Origin: Palaemon carinicauda
Taxonomy: Eukaryota > Arthropoda > Malacostraca > Decapoda > Palaemonidae
Length of the DNA stretch: 64,000 nt
Direction of reading: 5' to 3'
NCBI RefSeq assembly: GCF_036898095.1
Contig: NC_090745.1
Location: forward strand, 77,686,094 to 77,750,093
Shown here in pieces: positions 33,316-44,280 of the stretch. The position numbers and the translations under genes were made by a program. The notes beneath the pieces were generated by a model. That model saw only the letters and a program-made list of their open reading frames with translations. It was not told the DNA's origin and did not search any database. Every line of letters begins with the position of its first letter. The first letter of the stretch is position 1.

Positions 33316-35099
33316 TTATTTCTGGAAGACATCTTGGATGAGGTCTTCCCATTAGAAGTTTTTAATGTAACATTATTACCAGTAGGTTTCTTCAGAGGTG
33401 GTCTTGTTATGTTGGGTTTAACGTTGGTGTTTTTCTTTGTATTCTTTTTATCTATTTGTTGAGGTGGATGGTGGACCTCAACTTGAATTTCTGATTTATT
33501 CAGTCCATCTTCTGGTTCATTATAAACATCAACAGACAAAACATCAAATTTATTTGATGTCATAACCTTAACGTTTCTAATGGAGGGTGGAGAGAGAGAT
33601 GGAGGTCTCTCTCTTTTGCGATTAATAGATGGTGGGATTCGAGGTTTTTGCACCTTTCCCACAACAGGTGCATCAGGTAAGTTAGTCTTAAGTGGAACCT
33701 CCATCAGATCAGGCAAGGACATGGCCTGAGAGAGGTTTGTATTACTTTTTGTAATGGCGGCTGAAGGCTGTACAGCAATGGGCAATGACCTAGTGTTAAT
33801 ACACCGTGGTAAAGCCTCAGGAGGTGATAAGGTTACCTCGTTATTTGACATTTTGTCAGATAGTATACTTTTTTTTGAGCTATTGGCAGTGCTAGGTTGG
33901 TTTGATTTTAATGCCTTAGCATATGTATTTGATTTATTTAATAGTCTTTTGGCATGGGTCACACTTATGTGTTCTAAGTTTGATTTGTTGAGGGCAGCTT
34001 CCTCCAACTTATATAGCTCGCAAATCTTGTCTGTGGATTTGTGATTCGAGCTGCAATTTAAACACCTGGCTCCAAGTGCACACTCTCCATGGTAAGATTT
34101 GGAGCAAATACCACACATCTTCTCATTTTTGCAAACTTTGGACGGGTGCCCAAATTTAAAACAATTAAAGCATTGCAATGGCTTCTGCTTGAAGGGTCTT
34201 ACTTTAATCCTTTCGTTCTCGATAATAATATGAAAAGGTACATCAGCATCCTGGAACGTAAGGATTATCATTGATGTACCTGGGACTTTATGAACTTTCC
34301 AAACATTTAATGGACACATGGCCAGTATCTCCTCCTCTGTAAAATCATATAGGTCTCTGTTAAAAACTACGCCCCTTCCGTAGCTAAAATTTAGGTGGGG
34401 TTTGACATCTAACTTAATGTCATCATTATTTATTTTCATATTGGACAATATTACCGACTGTGTACTGGATTTGGCATGGATAAGGAAACTATTTTTTCCG
34501 AAACGAGATATATCGCCTGGTGCAATAGTTCCTACTTTTTTCTGAATCAATTTGCATATTTTAAAATAATTCCCTGTAACCCCCTTTGATTCAGCTATAA
34601 GCCACATCGGTGGTTTTGGATTTCTCTGGGAGGGCATGACTAAATCTGTGCCTTTTTCCAACCAATCGGCAGGCCTGTACACATCTAAATCTTTTGGTAC
34701 CTTATCGCAGAGTGCAGCCGCGACATTCAAGTTATTAATTTTAATATTCTTCAAATTACTTATTGCACTAAATGCTTCGTCATAACTACTATAAGATATC
34801 CATGAATCCCAAGTTTCAGCTTCAAGTTTCATCCTTATTTCTTTTATGCATCCATAGCATTCAAATGCTTTACATAGATCATCATAATTTGTTTCTATTG
34901 AAATTTGTGTAACATGGAGGATTCGAAGTTTCCTCGTGTTACCCAAATTACTCGATTTAGAAATATCAGTAGAATGGTCCTTTCCCGTTCCGAGGTCATC
35001 AACAGAGCTATCCCTTATCACATTAGCAGAGGTCGTCAACAGTGCCGGGGGAGAGTCAGCGTATCCAGGGGATGGGGGTTCGTTCCTTAAAGAATCCAT
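33309..35099 (-). CDS. LINE ORF1: RRM-like domain plus three zinc knuckles
   Basis: I chose the ATG at 35099 (MDSLRNEPPSPGYAD, 596 residues) because the outer copy starts with the same residues at 42587. The longer 624-residue frame from 35183 is not shared. Residues 57-130 look like an RNA-recognition motif (RKLRILHVTQISIETNYDDL, then GCIKEIRM and WISYSSYDEAFSAI). A second, less clear such domain lies around 220-300. Zinc knuckles follow: C310-x2-C-x4-H-x4-C323, C329-x2-C-x4-H-x2-C340, and C347-x2-C-x3-H-x6-C360. The C-terminal third is basic and low complexity. By family, this is the RNA-binding chaperone that forms the particle with ORF2. Its stop lies 15 nt before the first usable ORF2 codons. 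Confidence 0.95.
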   Translation of the reverse strand: MDSLRNEPPSPGYADSPPALLTTSANVIRDSSVDDLGTGKDHSTDISKSSNLGNTRKLRILHVTQISIETNYDDLCKAFECYGCIKEIRMKLEAETWDSWISYSSYDEAFSAISNLKNIKINNLNVAAALCDKVPKDLDVYRPADWLEKGTDLVMPSQRNPKPPMWLIAESKGVTGNYFKICKLIQKKVGTIAPGDISRFGKNSFLIHAKSSTQSVILSNMKINNDDIKLDVKPHLNFSYGRGVVFNRDLYDFTEEEILAMCPLNVWKVHKVPGTSMIILTFQDADVPFHIIIENERIKVRPFKQKPLQCFNCFKFGHPSKVCKNEKMCGICSKSYHGECALGARCLNCSSNHKSTDKICELYKLEEAALNKSNLEHISVTHAKRLLNKSNTYAKALKSNQPSTANSSKKSILSDKMSNNEVTLSPPEALPRCINTRSLPIAVQPSAAITKSNTNLSQAMSLPDLMEVPLKTNLPDAPVVGKVQKPRIPPSINRKRERPPSLSPPSIRNVKVMTSNKFDVLSVDVYNEPEDGLNKSEIQVEVHHPPQQIDKKNTKKNTNVKPNITRPPLKKPTGNNVTLKTSNGKTSSKMSSRNNP

Positions 35100-35915
35100 A
35101 ATAGTAAAGAGAGGGAAAAGAGTTAGTTTGATGTACCTGCTCGAGAATGTTAGGCCATCACGCGTCGGAAAGGAAATTTGCACTCTCTACTATCGGCACA
35201 ATGAGAGTATACTTCCCAGATGGTCCACTCCATACCCTACCCGAAGGATAGCATCAAAACAGATATAGAGGCACAGGTGTAAGCTGAACCCGCCTGTTAG
35301 GACTGAGACCAAGAAATTATGGAATCATCCTCCCCATATCTGTAATGACGGGCTTCCGGCCAAAAGCCAAGAGTCCTACCCCAAGCGTTGGATCCCCCTG
35401 GATTCCGAAGACCCAACACTTGAGAATAGTTCCGCCAAAAAGGTCCAAACCATCTTCGGGATGGCTGAGATCATCCAATACTCTCATATATAGCTTTGAG
35501 CACAAACACCTCCCAACCGTGACACCTTTCCCATTCATCAAAGCAGGCAGCAATACCGGATGTATAAACATCCGCCCAAGTGGCAATAACAGATGTAGAA
35601 ACATCCATGCCATAAAAAAGAGAGAAAAAAAAAAATAACAAACACACATATATATGTAAATATATACACATACATATGGGAAATTTTACTCATAGGGTTG
35701 GGACAGCAACATGAAGGAAAGTTTATAATATTAGGAGAAGGTTGAAGCCATATAAAGAGGAAGAAAAAGATGAAAGAGAGAAATTTAGATTCGAACTGGG
35801 GGAGCAATTTCCCCAAGTTCGAGAGCCCTCTTGCCCGTCACCAAGATTCAGCACGGGAATGAAATGCCGTGCTGAAGCTCAATGACTTCATCAAGGCATT
35901 CTCTCATTAAGAGGG
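35100..35915 (-). promoter_or_regulatory. LINE 5' UTR / internal promoter region
   Basis: This 816-bp leader has a counterpart of 810 bp at 42588-43397 that aligns throughout and ends at the identical terminus. Retention of the same 5' terminus in two insertions implies that transcription starts at the element's first base, so an internal promoter is expected. An AT-rich stretch (TATATATGTAAATATATACA) near 35649-35680 is indel-rich between copies. Confidence 0.6.
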
Positions 35916-35928
35916 CAACCGAGTGTGA

Positions 35929-38900
35929 CCAATACGGAGACGACAAAGACACATCTCCCATTTTCGGGGCATCATATTATACCTCCAAGGAGATATGTCA
36001 TTTGCTACCTCTTGCATTTTATTGCCATCTAGGCTATCCTATTGCTGTTGCCATTTTTTGCAAACCAATTTCTTGATGTCAGGTAAGAAATCATTACAGG
36101 GAATGGGATACCTTCTTGGCAGCAACTCGGATGCAGCCTTCTTAGCCAGTGAATCTGCCTTCTCATTCCCAGACACACCTACATGTGCTGGAACCCAACA
36201 AAACTAAACTGTTATACCTCTCCGTCCAATAATAAAAAGCCATTCTAAAATCTTTAAAACTAGAGGGTTATTAGAATTAAAAACTTCTATAGCTTGAAGG
36301 ACAATCCTTGCATCACTAAAAATTGTAAAATTACCCTCCTTCTCCAACGCTATTTTCTCAATAGCGGTTAATATGCCATACAGTTCGGCAGTAAATATGG
36401 AAGCGGTCAGAGGAAGTGCACTTCTACAATTAAAACCATTACTATGTACTCCAAATCCAACGCCAGCATCAGATTTGGAGCCATCAGTATAGATAAAAGT
36501 TGATCCTCTATGTTCTTTTAACATGTTCATTAAAAAGAGACCTGGCTTCTAGTTCTGACATATTCTTCTGATCCCCAATAAAATATTTACAAAAAGATAT
36601 CTCTGGTAACTTCCATGGAGGCGTTGATGATACCTTGAATGGAAGTACCTTATTTCTAATTATATCCAGACTATTTAATAATCGTTTCACCCGAAAGCCA
36701 TAAGGTTGAGGAGATTTTGGGTGCACTCAAAGTATGATGCGTGTCTTACAAGGCTTGCAGTCTGAAAGGCTAGAGTTAGGGAGTCTTTGTAATCTAAACC
36801 AGTACCGAATAATGGAAGACATTCGGTAAAGGTCTCGAGGTAACTCTCCAGCATCAACAAGGAGACTTGGGATAGGCGAGGTTTTAAAAGCTCCAGTAGA
36901 CAATCTAATACCTGTATGATGTATCGAGTCTTATATTTTTAACCGGCTTGGGGTGGCTGAAGTATATTTCACAACCATAACTAATTTTGGAAAAAATCAA
37001 GGCCTTGTATAATTTTAAAATAGTATTGCGATCTGCCCCCCATGATGTATGGGACAATACTTTTAAGATATTCAGAGCTTCAACACATATAGCTTTTAAA
37101 GCTTTTAAGTGAGAAACCCATGTAACCCTACAATCAAATATCAAACCTAAAAATTTAGCTTCTCTTGCACATGGTATCCGTTGACCTTTAATTTATATAT
37201 CCGGGTCTGGATGTACTCCCCGGATACGACAAAAATAGACAATGGTAGTTTTACTTGTCGAGAACTTAAATCCATTCATGTCAGCCCACTGGATAATTTT
37301 ATCAATAGAGAGTTGGACTTTTCTCTCAACCATTGCCATTCTAGTGCCAGCAAATGATATTAAGAGATCATCCACAAATAATGTTGAGAGAACATCCTGG
37401 GGAATGGCTGAGGATATCCCATTAATTGCTAGTGGAAAAAGGGGTTACACTCAGAACATTACCCTGAGGAACTCCTCCTTCCTGGCACTTACTCTCTGAT
37501 AGAGTTTCCCCAACTCTCACTTGAAAAACTCTACGTGAAAGAAATGCCTGAATAAATAGTGGCAGCTCTCCTCTCAATCCCAATTCATGAATGGTTTTAA
37601 GTATACCATATCTCCATGTGGTATCATATGCCTTTTCAAGGTCAAAAAATACTGTAACATGGTGCTGTTTGGAAGCAAAGGCTTCACAAATAGAAGACCC
37701 AAGTCGTGTTAACACATCAGTTGTTGATTGCATTTTTCTGAATCCACATTGAATCGGTGATAAAATACCCTTCTTTTCAAGGTACCACATAAGCCTTGCA
37801 TTGACCATCTTCTCCATGATTTTACATAAACATGAAGTCAATGCAATAGGTCGATAGCTTGCTGCTAAAAACGTGTCCTTACCAGGTTTTAAAAAGTCTA
37901 AAATAATGGCTAGTTCCCAAACACTTGGGTAACTATGATCATGCCATATTCTATTAATAATACTTAAAATAAATAACTTTGTATTAAAATGTACAAGTGT
38001 AACAATTGCATATGGAATTCCATCGGGTCCAGGAGCTGTATCGTTGCAAGTAGCGAGTATGGAATCAAGTTCTCTTTCAGTAAAAGGAGAATTATACGAT
38101 TCTTCCCTTCCTGTTGCAAAATTTAAAATTTTCTTTTCTTCAATGCACCTGTACTGGTGACCAGGAGCTGCTACACTCTTGCACGATACATTTGAAAAAT
38201 GGTCAGCCAGGGCATTACTAACTTCATTTCCTTCAGTCACAAACTGACCATTCACTTTCAACACTGGTGGTGGGTTCGGGGTAAATTTGCCTGCAATTTT
38301 TTTTATTTTCCTCCATACAAAAGATGGTGGTGTTCTACTATTAATGGAGGAAACAAAAGCCACCCAAGATTGGCGTCTAGCTTCTTTCATGGCACGACGG
38401 AACTGTGCTCTACACTTTTTGTATGATAACAAATTTTCATCAGTACGGTGTCTATGCAATCTAGTCAGGGATTTTCTGGTGGCTCTGTGCAAGGCTGTTA
38501 ATTCTGAGGACCACCACGGGACTGGTCGTCTTTTGAATAGTTCTGTGGTTTTGGGAATCGAATTGATACCTGCTGTATGAAGAGTTCCATTCAGTAGGTC
38601 TATGGCATCATCAATACTTTCAAACTGTTCTGCTCTCCCTTCGATTTCACTTAGCTCAGAAAATTTAACCCAGTCTGCCTTGTCTAGATTCCAACGTGGC
38701 GATCTTTGCAAAGGCGGACCCTTGTTGGTGTTTATAATGATTGGTGCATGATCACTAGTATGCCAATCATCTAATGTCCTCCAATCAAATTCAAGAAGGC
38801 AGTTAGAGCTTGCAATTGAAAGGTCAATGCATGACAAGGTACCTGTCTGGACATGGAAGTGCGTGGGCTCTCCTGTATTAAGGAGCCCCACAGCCTCATT

Positions 38901-38999
38901 CTCCACAATTGATGAGATAATATTGCCCCTTGTGTTGGCCAAAACATTACCCCATAAAGGATGTCTACCATTCATATCTCCCAGTAAGAGAAAAGGTTG
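35929..38999 (-). pseudogene. Outer LINE ORF2, central part (RNase H to endonuclease)
   Basis: The sequence is collinear with the inner copy from RNase H through RT into the endonuclease. Open pieces lie at 36204-36530 (RNase H, YTDGSKSDAGVGF), 36508-36726, 36905-37144, 37193-37375 and 37422-38999 (endonuclease C-terminus, linker and RT N-terminus including FFDLEKAYDT). Breaks include a stop just before 36204 and frameshifts near 36520, 36730 and 37440. The segment ends where the truncated third LINE is inserted and continues at 40440. Confidence 0.85.
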
Positions 39000-39012
39000 A
39001 GGGAGTTGTTGA
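39000..39012. repeat. Target-site duplication of the truncated LINE, left copy
   Basis: AGGGAGTTGTTGA recurs exactly at 40427-40439. The uninterrupted sequence is seen in the inner full-length copy at about 32938-32950. Confidence 0.95.
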
Positions 39013-40426
39013 TTGATTGATTTAAAGTTTTCAGGCATCCTGACATCTGAGGTCATTGATGCCGGTAACATTTAACTTATGTATACAAAAATAAAAAATA
39101 AATTAAATAAAAAATAAAAGAGTATTCAATTAAAATTCATAAAAGTTGAATGTCATAAAAGTTAAATATTTTTCAGAAGACCTGCTTCTGAAATAAATCT
39201 AAAAATGCCACTTGCATGGTAGGACACATCATTTCCAAGAATCTTGGCGAGGATGAACCTGCCACCCTCACCTCGAGCCTCAAACAAATATCTATTCCGC
39301 AAGTTGTTATGATTGGGGCATTCGGTCAACAAATGCCTTACTGTTAGAGGTACTAAAAAGTCGTCACAATACGGTTGGCGTTGGCCCTTCAGCAGAAACT
39401 CATTTGTCAACCGAGTGTGACCAATACGGAGACGACAAAGAGACGTCTCCCATTTTCGGGGCATCATATTATACCTCCAAGGAGATATGTCATTTGTTAT
39501 CTCTCGCATTTTCTTGCCATCTTGACTATCCCATTACTGTTGCCATTTATTGCAAACCAATTTCTTGATGTCAGGTAAGAAATCATCACAGGGAATGGGA
39601 TACCTTCTTGGCAGCAACTCGGATGCAGCCTCCTTAGCCAGTGAATCTGCCTTCTCATTCCCGGACACACCTACATGTGCTGGAACCCAACAAAATTGAA
39701 CTGTTATACCTCTCTGTCCAATAATGATAAGCCATTCTAAAATCTTTAAAACTAGAGGGTTATTAGAATTAAAAACTTCCATAGCTTGAAGGACACTCCT
39801 TGCATCACTAAAAATTGTAAAATTACCCTCCTTCTCCAACGCTATTTTCTCAATATCGGTTAATATGCCATACAGTTCGGCAGTAAATATGGAAGCGGTC
39901 AGAGGAAGTGCACCTCTACAATTAAAACCATTACTATGTACTCCAAATCCAACGCCAGCATCTGATTTGGAGCCATCAGTATAGATAAAAGTTGATCCTC
40001 TATGTTCTTTAACATGTTCATTAAAAAGAGACTTGGCTTCTAGGTCTGACATATTCTTCTTACCTCCAATAAAATATTTACAAAAAGATATCTCCGGTAA
40101 CTTCCATGGAGGCGTTGATGATACCTTGAATGGAAGTACCTTATTTCTAGTTATATCCAGACTATTTAATAATCGTTTCACCCGAAAGCCATAAGGTTGA
40201 GGAGATTTTGGGTCCAACTCAAAGTATGATGCGTGTCTTACAAGGCTTGCAGTCTGAAATGCTAGAGAGTTAGGGAGTCTTTGCAATCTAAACCAATACC
40301 GAAGAATGGAAGACATTCGGTAAAAGTCTAGAGGTAACTCTCCAGCATCAACAAGGAGACTTGGGATAGGCGAGGTTTTAAAAGCTCCAGTAGACAATCT
40401 AATACCTGCATGATGTATCGAGTCTA
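39013..40426 (-). mobile_element. 5'-truncated family-1 LINE inserted in the outer LINE
   Basis: This 1414-bp element has a TTGATTGATTT tail, 3' UTR, ORF2 C-terminus (39162-39509, ending GLLKNI) and RNase H with the end of the RT region (39534-40397: TGAFKTSPIPSLLVDAGELP, YTDGSKSDAGVGF). It stops abruptly in ORF2 at 40426. Truncation at the 5' end with perfect 13-bp target duplications is the usual result of incomplete target-primed reverse transcription. A stop near 39531 splits its ORF. Confidence 0.93.
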
Positions 40427-40439
40427 AGGGAGTTGTTGA

Positions 40440-40783
40440 ATGACTTCTGCTAAATCATCATATAAAATATTATCATTTGGAGGTAAGTACAGAGAGAAAA
40501 TTGTATATTTTCTCCCTATATCAATTTGTACAACAACTGCCTGCAGGGTTGTACGTATAGACATAGGTATTTGGGGAACATCTCGACGAATGTACATGAG
40601 ACTTCCGCCATGGCTCCCTGCTTGTTGATTATATGGTGTTCTATAGCTAACATACTCTCGAGGACTAGGAGTGTTAGAATCAAGCATACTTTCCTGTAGA
40701 CATACAATTATGGGGGAATGCTCATGAATTAGGAGCTTAAGTTCTTCATATTTCACCCTCAAACCCTGACAGTTCCATTGCAA
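40440..40783 (-). pseudogene. Outer LINE ORF2, endonuclease N-terminus
   Basis: QWNCQGLRVKYEE, CLQESMLD and SHGGSLMYIRRDVP match the inner copy's first 118 residues. The frame continues, once the truncated LINE is discounted, at 38999. As in the inner copy no ATG precedes the first motif. Confidence 0.85.
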
Positions 40784-40797
40784 AATGGCGGAGAAAA

Positions 40798-42587
40798 CTA
40801 TGGATTATTTCTAGAAGACATCTTGGATGAGGTCTTTCCATTAGCAGTTTTTAATTTAACATTATTACCAGTAGGTTTCTTCAGAGGTGGTCTTGTTATG
40901 TTGGGTTTTACATTTGTGTTATTCTTTGTATTCTTTTTATCTATTTGTTGAGGTGGATGGTGGACCTCAACTTGAATTTCTGATTTATTCAGTTCATCTT
41001 CTGGTTCATTAGAAACATCAACAGACAAAACATCAAATTTATTTGATGTCATAACCTTAACGTTTCTAATGGAGGGTGGAGAGAGAGATGGAGGTCTCAC
41101 TCTTTTACGATTAATAGATGGTGGGATTCGAGGTTTTTGCACCTTTCCCACAACAGGTGCATCAGGTAAGTTAGTCTTAAGTGGAACCTCCATCAGATCA
41201 GGCAAGGACATGGCCTGAGAGAGGTTTGTATTATTTTTTGTAATGGCAGCTGAAGGCTGTACAGCAATAGGCAATGACCTAGTGTTAATACACCGTGGTA
41301 AAGCCTCAGGAGGTAATATGGTTACCTCGTTATTTGACATTTTGTCAGATAGTATACTTTTTTTGAGCTATTGACAGTGCTAGGTTGGTTTGATTTTAAT
41401 GCCTTAGCATATGTATTTGATTTATTTAATAGTCTTTTGGCATGGGTCACACTTATATGTTCTAAGTTTGATTTGTTGAGGACAGCTTCCTCCAACTTAT
41501 ATAGCTCGCAGCTCTTGTCTGTGGATTTGTGATTCGAGCTGCAATTTAAACACCTGGCTCCAAGTGCACACTCTCCATGGTAAGATTTGGAGCAAATACC
41601 ACACATCTTCTCATTTTTGCAAACTTTGGATGGGTGCCCAAATCTAAAACAATTAAAGCATTGCAATGGCTTCTGCTTGAAGGGTCTTACTTTAATCCTT
41701 TCGTTCTCGATAATAATATGAAAAGGTACATCAGCATCCTGGAACGTAAGGATTATCATTGATGTACCTGGGACTTTATGAACTTTCCATATATTTAATG
41801 GATACATGGCCAGTATCTCCTTCTCTGTAAAATCATATAGATCTCTGTTAAAAACTACGCCCCTTCCGTAGCTAAAATTTAGGTGGGGTTTGACATCTAA
41901 CTTAATGTCATCATTACTTATTTTCATATTGGACAATATTACCGACTGTGTACTGGATTTGGCATGGATAAGGAAACTATTTTTTCCGAAACGAGATATA
42001 TTGCCTGGTGCAATAGTTCTTACTTTTTTCTAAATCAATTTGCATATTTTAAAATAATTCCCTGTAACCCCCTTTGATTCAGCTATAAGCCACATCGGTG
42101 GTTTTGGGTTTCTCTGGGAGGGCATAACCAAATCTGCGTCTTTTTCCAACCAATCGGCAGGCCTGTACACATCCAAATCTTTTGGTACCTTATCGCAGAG
42201 AGCAGCCGCGACATTCAAGTTATTAATTTTAATATTATTCAAGTTACTTATAGCACTAAATGCTTCGTCATAACTACTATAAGATATCCATGAATCCCAA
42301 GTTTCAGCTTCAAGTTTCATCCTTATTTCTTTTATGCATCCATAGCATTCAAATGCTTTACATAGATCATCATAATTTGTCTCTATTGAAATTTGTGTAA
42401 CATGGAGGATTCGAAGTTTCCTCGTGTTACCCAAATTATTCGATTTTGAAATATCAGTAGAATGGTCCTTTCCCGTTCCGAGGTCATCAACAGAGCTTTC
42501 CCTTATCACATTAGCAGAGGTCGTCAACAGTGCCGGGGGAGTGTCAGCGTATCCAGGGGATGGGGGCTCATTCCTTAAAGAATCCAT
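40798..42587 (-). pseudogene. Outer LINE ORF1, one stop and one frameshift
   Basis: The start MDSLRNEPPSPGYAD lies at 42587. The RRM-like part is intact (42030-42587). A stop at about 42030-42032 follows KICKLI, where the inner copy has a glutamine codon. The zinc-knuckle part (41322-41936) is open. A one-base loss in a T run near 41355-41361 (seven T against eight in the inner copy) shifts the frame, and the C-terminal part continues at 40798-41340. Otherwise it is very close to the intact ORF1. Confidence 0.9.
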
Positions 42588-43397
42588 CAGACGAAAGAGA
42601 GAAAAGGGTTAGTTTGATGTACCTGCTCGAGAATGTTAGGCCATCACACGTCGGAAAGGAAATTTGCACACTCCACTATCGGCACAATGAGAGTATACTT
42701 CCCAGATGGTACACTCCATACCCTACCCGAAGGATAGCATCAAAACAGATATAGAGGCACAGGTGTAAGCTGAACCCGCCTGTTAGGACTGAGACCAAGA
42801 AATTATGGAATCATCCTCCCCATATCTGTAATGACGGGCTTCCGGCCAAAAGCCGAGAGTCCTACCCCAAGCATTGGATCCCCCTGGATTCCGAAGACCC
42901 AACACCTGAGAATAGTTCCGCCAAAAAGGTCCAAACCATCTTCGGGATGGCTGAAATCATCTAATACTCTCACATATAGCTTTGAATGCAAACACCTCCC
43001 AACCGCGATACCTCCTCCCACTCATCAAAGCAGGCAGCAATAAAGGATGTATGAACATCCCGCCGGGGCTACAATGGATGTAAAAACATCCAAGCCATAG
43101 GAGAAAAAAAACAAAAATAATAAATATATATGTACATAATATATACACATATATAATGAGGGAAATTTTTCTCATCGAGTTTGGAAAGAAAGACAAAAGA
43201 AAGTTTATGAAATTAGGATAAGGTCGAAGTAATATTGAGAAAAAGAAAAAGGTGAAAGAGAGAAATTTAGATTCGAACTGGGGGAGCAATTTCCCCAAGC
43301 TCGAGAGCCCTCTTGCCCGTCACCAAGTTTCAGCACGGGAATGAAATGCCGTGCTGAAGCTCAATGACTTCATCAAGGCATTCTCTCATTAAGAGGG
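42588..43397 (-). promoter_or_regulatory. Outer LINE 5' UTR
   Basis: Homologous along its length to 35100-35915 and ending at the same base. It differs mainly by small indels around 43020-43200. Confidence 0.6.
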
Positions 43398-43409
43398 TAA
43401 TTAATACGA

Positions 43410-43576
43410 AAGTGCGAATATCCGCAGGCAGGAAGCCTACTATAACTTTAGCTACTGAGGAAATTTACAAACCTAGAATAAGTATTCTATCCACTGATGC
43501 TGGGCATATGGTCTCCAGCATCAACAAAGATTTAACATACGCGTTGAAGAAAATCCCCTCACTCAGATTTTATCAA
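43410..43576 (+). pseudogene. Virus-like locus gene 1, copy 1, right part
   Basis: Continuation of the frame broken at 29057: KVRISAGRKPTITLATEEIY, then ILSTDAGHMVSSINKDLTYA, ending in a stop near 43576. It was separated from its left part only by the 14.3-kb LINE nest. The equivalent uninterrupted stretch in copy 2 is at about 44078-44245. Confidence 0.5.
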
Positions 43577-43606
43577 TAAAATATACCTGCGGCAGGTCTA
43601 TTAGAA

Positions 43607-44275
43607 TAATAATGTAACAGGGGTGGTATTTTAATGTACTTATTTTCTCATTTATTCAAGTAAATTTGCTCATTTATTTAGACAAAAAACATTTACGGTG
43701 TAAGATTCCCCATTTGTACTTTCATCTTCGAGTTAAATGGCCTCACTCTGTGATTAAGAATAATTATTTAACAGATGCTTCATTAATGAAAAGTCTTATG
43801 TAAATTTTGGTTAGAATATACCTGTCTCATCTTAAGTACTTCAGTTATCTGTTAGTTGCAATGGCTAGAGACAGTCGTATCGGAACACTGACATCTCTGG
43901 GGAATAGGGATATATTCACTAAAAATAATGCGGGCAGCTTTACAAACAACCTCCAAGATAGTAAAAAATTGAATCCTAATTTGCAGCATGAAGTAGCCCT
44001 TGTCAATATCCATAACCCAAATGAAATTTAAGGGCTTGTCAGTGGTGAAGTTGATTCAGGAATAAAAATAATTAATACAAAAGTGCGAATATCCGCAGGC
44101 GGGAAGCCTACTGTAACTTTAGCTACTGAGGAAATTTACAAACCTAGAATAAGTATTCTATCCACTAATGCTGGGTATATGGTCTCCAGCATCAACAAAG
44201 ATTTAATATAAGCTTTGAAGAAGATCCCCTCACTCAGATTTTATCAATAAAATATACCCACGGCAGGTCTATTAG
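43607..44275 (+). repeat. Tandem duplicate (about 670 bp) of the gene-1 region
   Basis: This stretch repeats 28585-29057 plus 43410-43606 in order, with a few per cent differences by eye. Both copies end GGCAGGTCTATTAGAAT. The duplication is older than the LINE insertion because only the first copy carries it. Confidence 0.85.
43861..44245 (+). pseudogene. Virus-like locus gene 1, copy 2
   Basis: It starts MARDSRIGTLTSLGNRDIF and is open to a TAA at about 44029-44031, where copy 1 has a tyrosine codon. The same frame then continues to a second stop near 44210, inside the SSINKDL region. The two copies therefore decay differently: copy 1 was broken by the LINE, copy 2 by point mutations. Confidence 0.5.
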
Positions 44276-44280
44276 AATAT

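Larger units (their letters stand above)
29474..35915 (-). mobile_element. Inner full-length family-1 LINE, both ORFs open
   Basis: This is a complete 6442-bp non-LTR retrotransposon inserted in the C-terminal coding region of the outer LINE's ORF2, with perfect 13-bp target duplications. Order on the minus strand: 5' UTR 35915-35100, ORF1 35099-33309, ORF2 about 33315-29608, 3' UTR 29607-about 29493, and a (TCAA)n-type tail. An RNase H domain downstream of RT, an APE-type endonuclease and an ORF1 with three zinc knuckles place it in the I/Jockey-type superfamily. The exact clade (I, Nimb or another) needs a tree. Intact ORFs and clean duplications suggest fairly recent insertion. Confidence 0.95.
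29058..43397 (-). mobile_element. Outer family-1 LINE, full length, disrupted by two insertions
   Basis: The element runs from its (TTGA)n tail at 29058 to the 5' end ...CATTAAGAGGG at 43397. Its own sequence is 29058-29473, 35929-39012 and 40440-43397, about 6.46 kb after subtracting the two inserted LINEs and their duplicated targets. Twelve-bp target duplications flank it. The 5' end is identical to that of the inner full-length copy, so both are complete. ORF1 and ORF2 carry stops and frameshifts in addition to the insertions. It landed in one duplicate of virus-like gene 1. Confidence 0.93.

Noticed and set aside
35100..35183. Longer ORF1 start at 35183
   Set aside because: The outer copy cannot use it. 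Both copies share the MDSLRNEPP start, and the extra residues lie in the conserved 5' UTR.
35916..40426. Separate independent LINE insertions at 35916, 39013 and 40427
   Set aside because: The target duplications show that 35929-39012 and 40440-43397 are parts of one outer element interrupted by the truncated copy.
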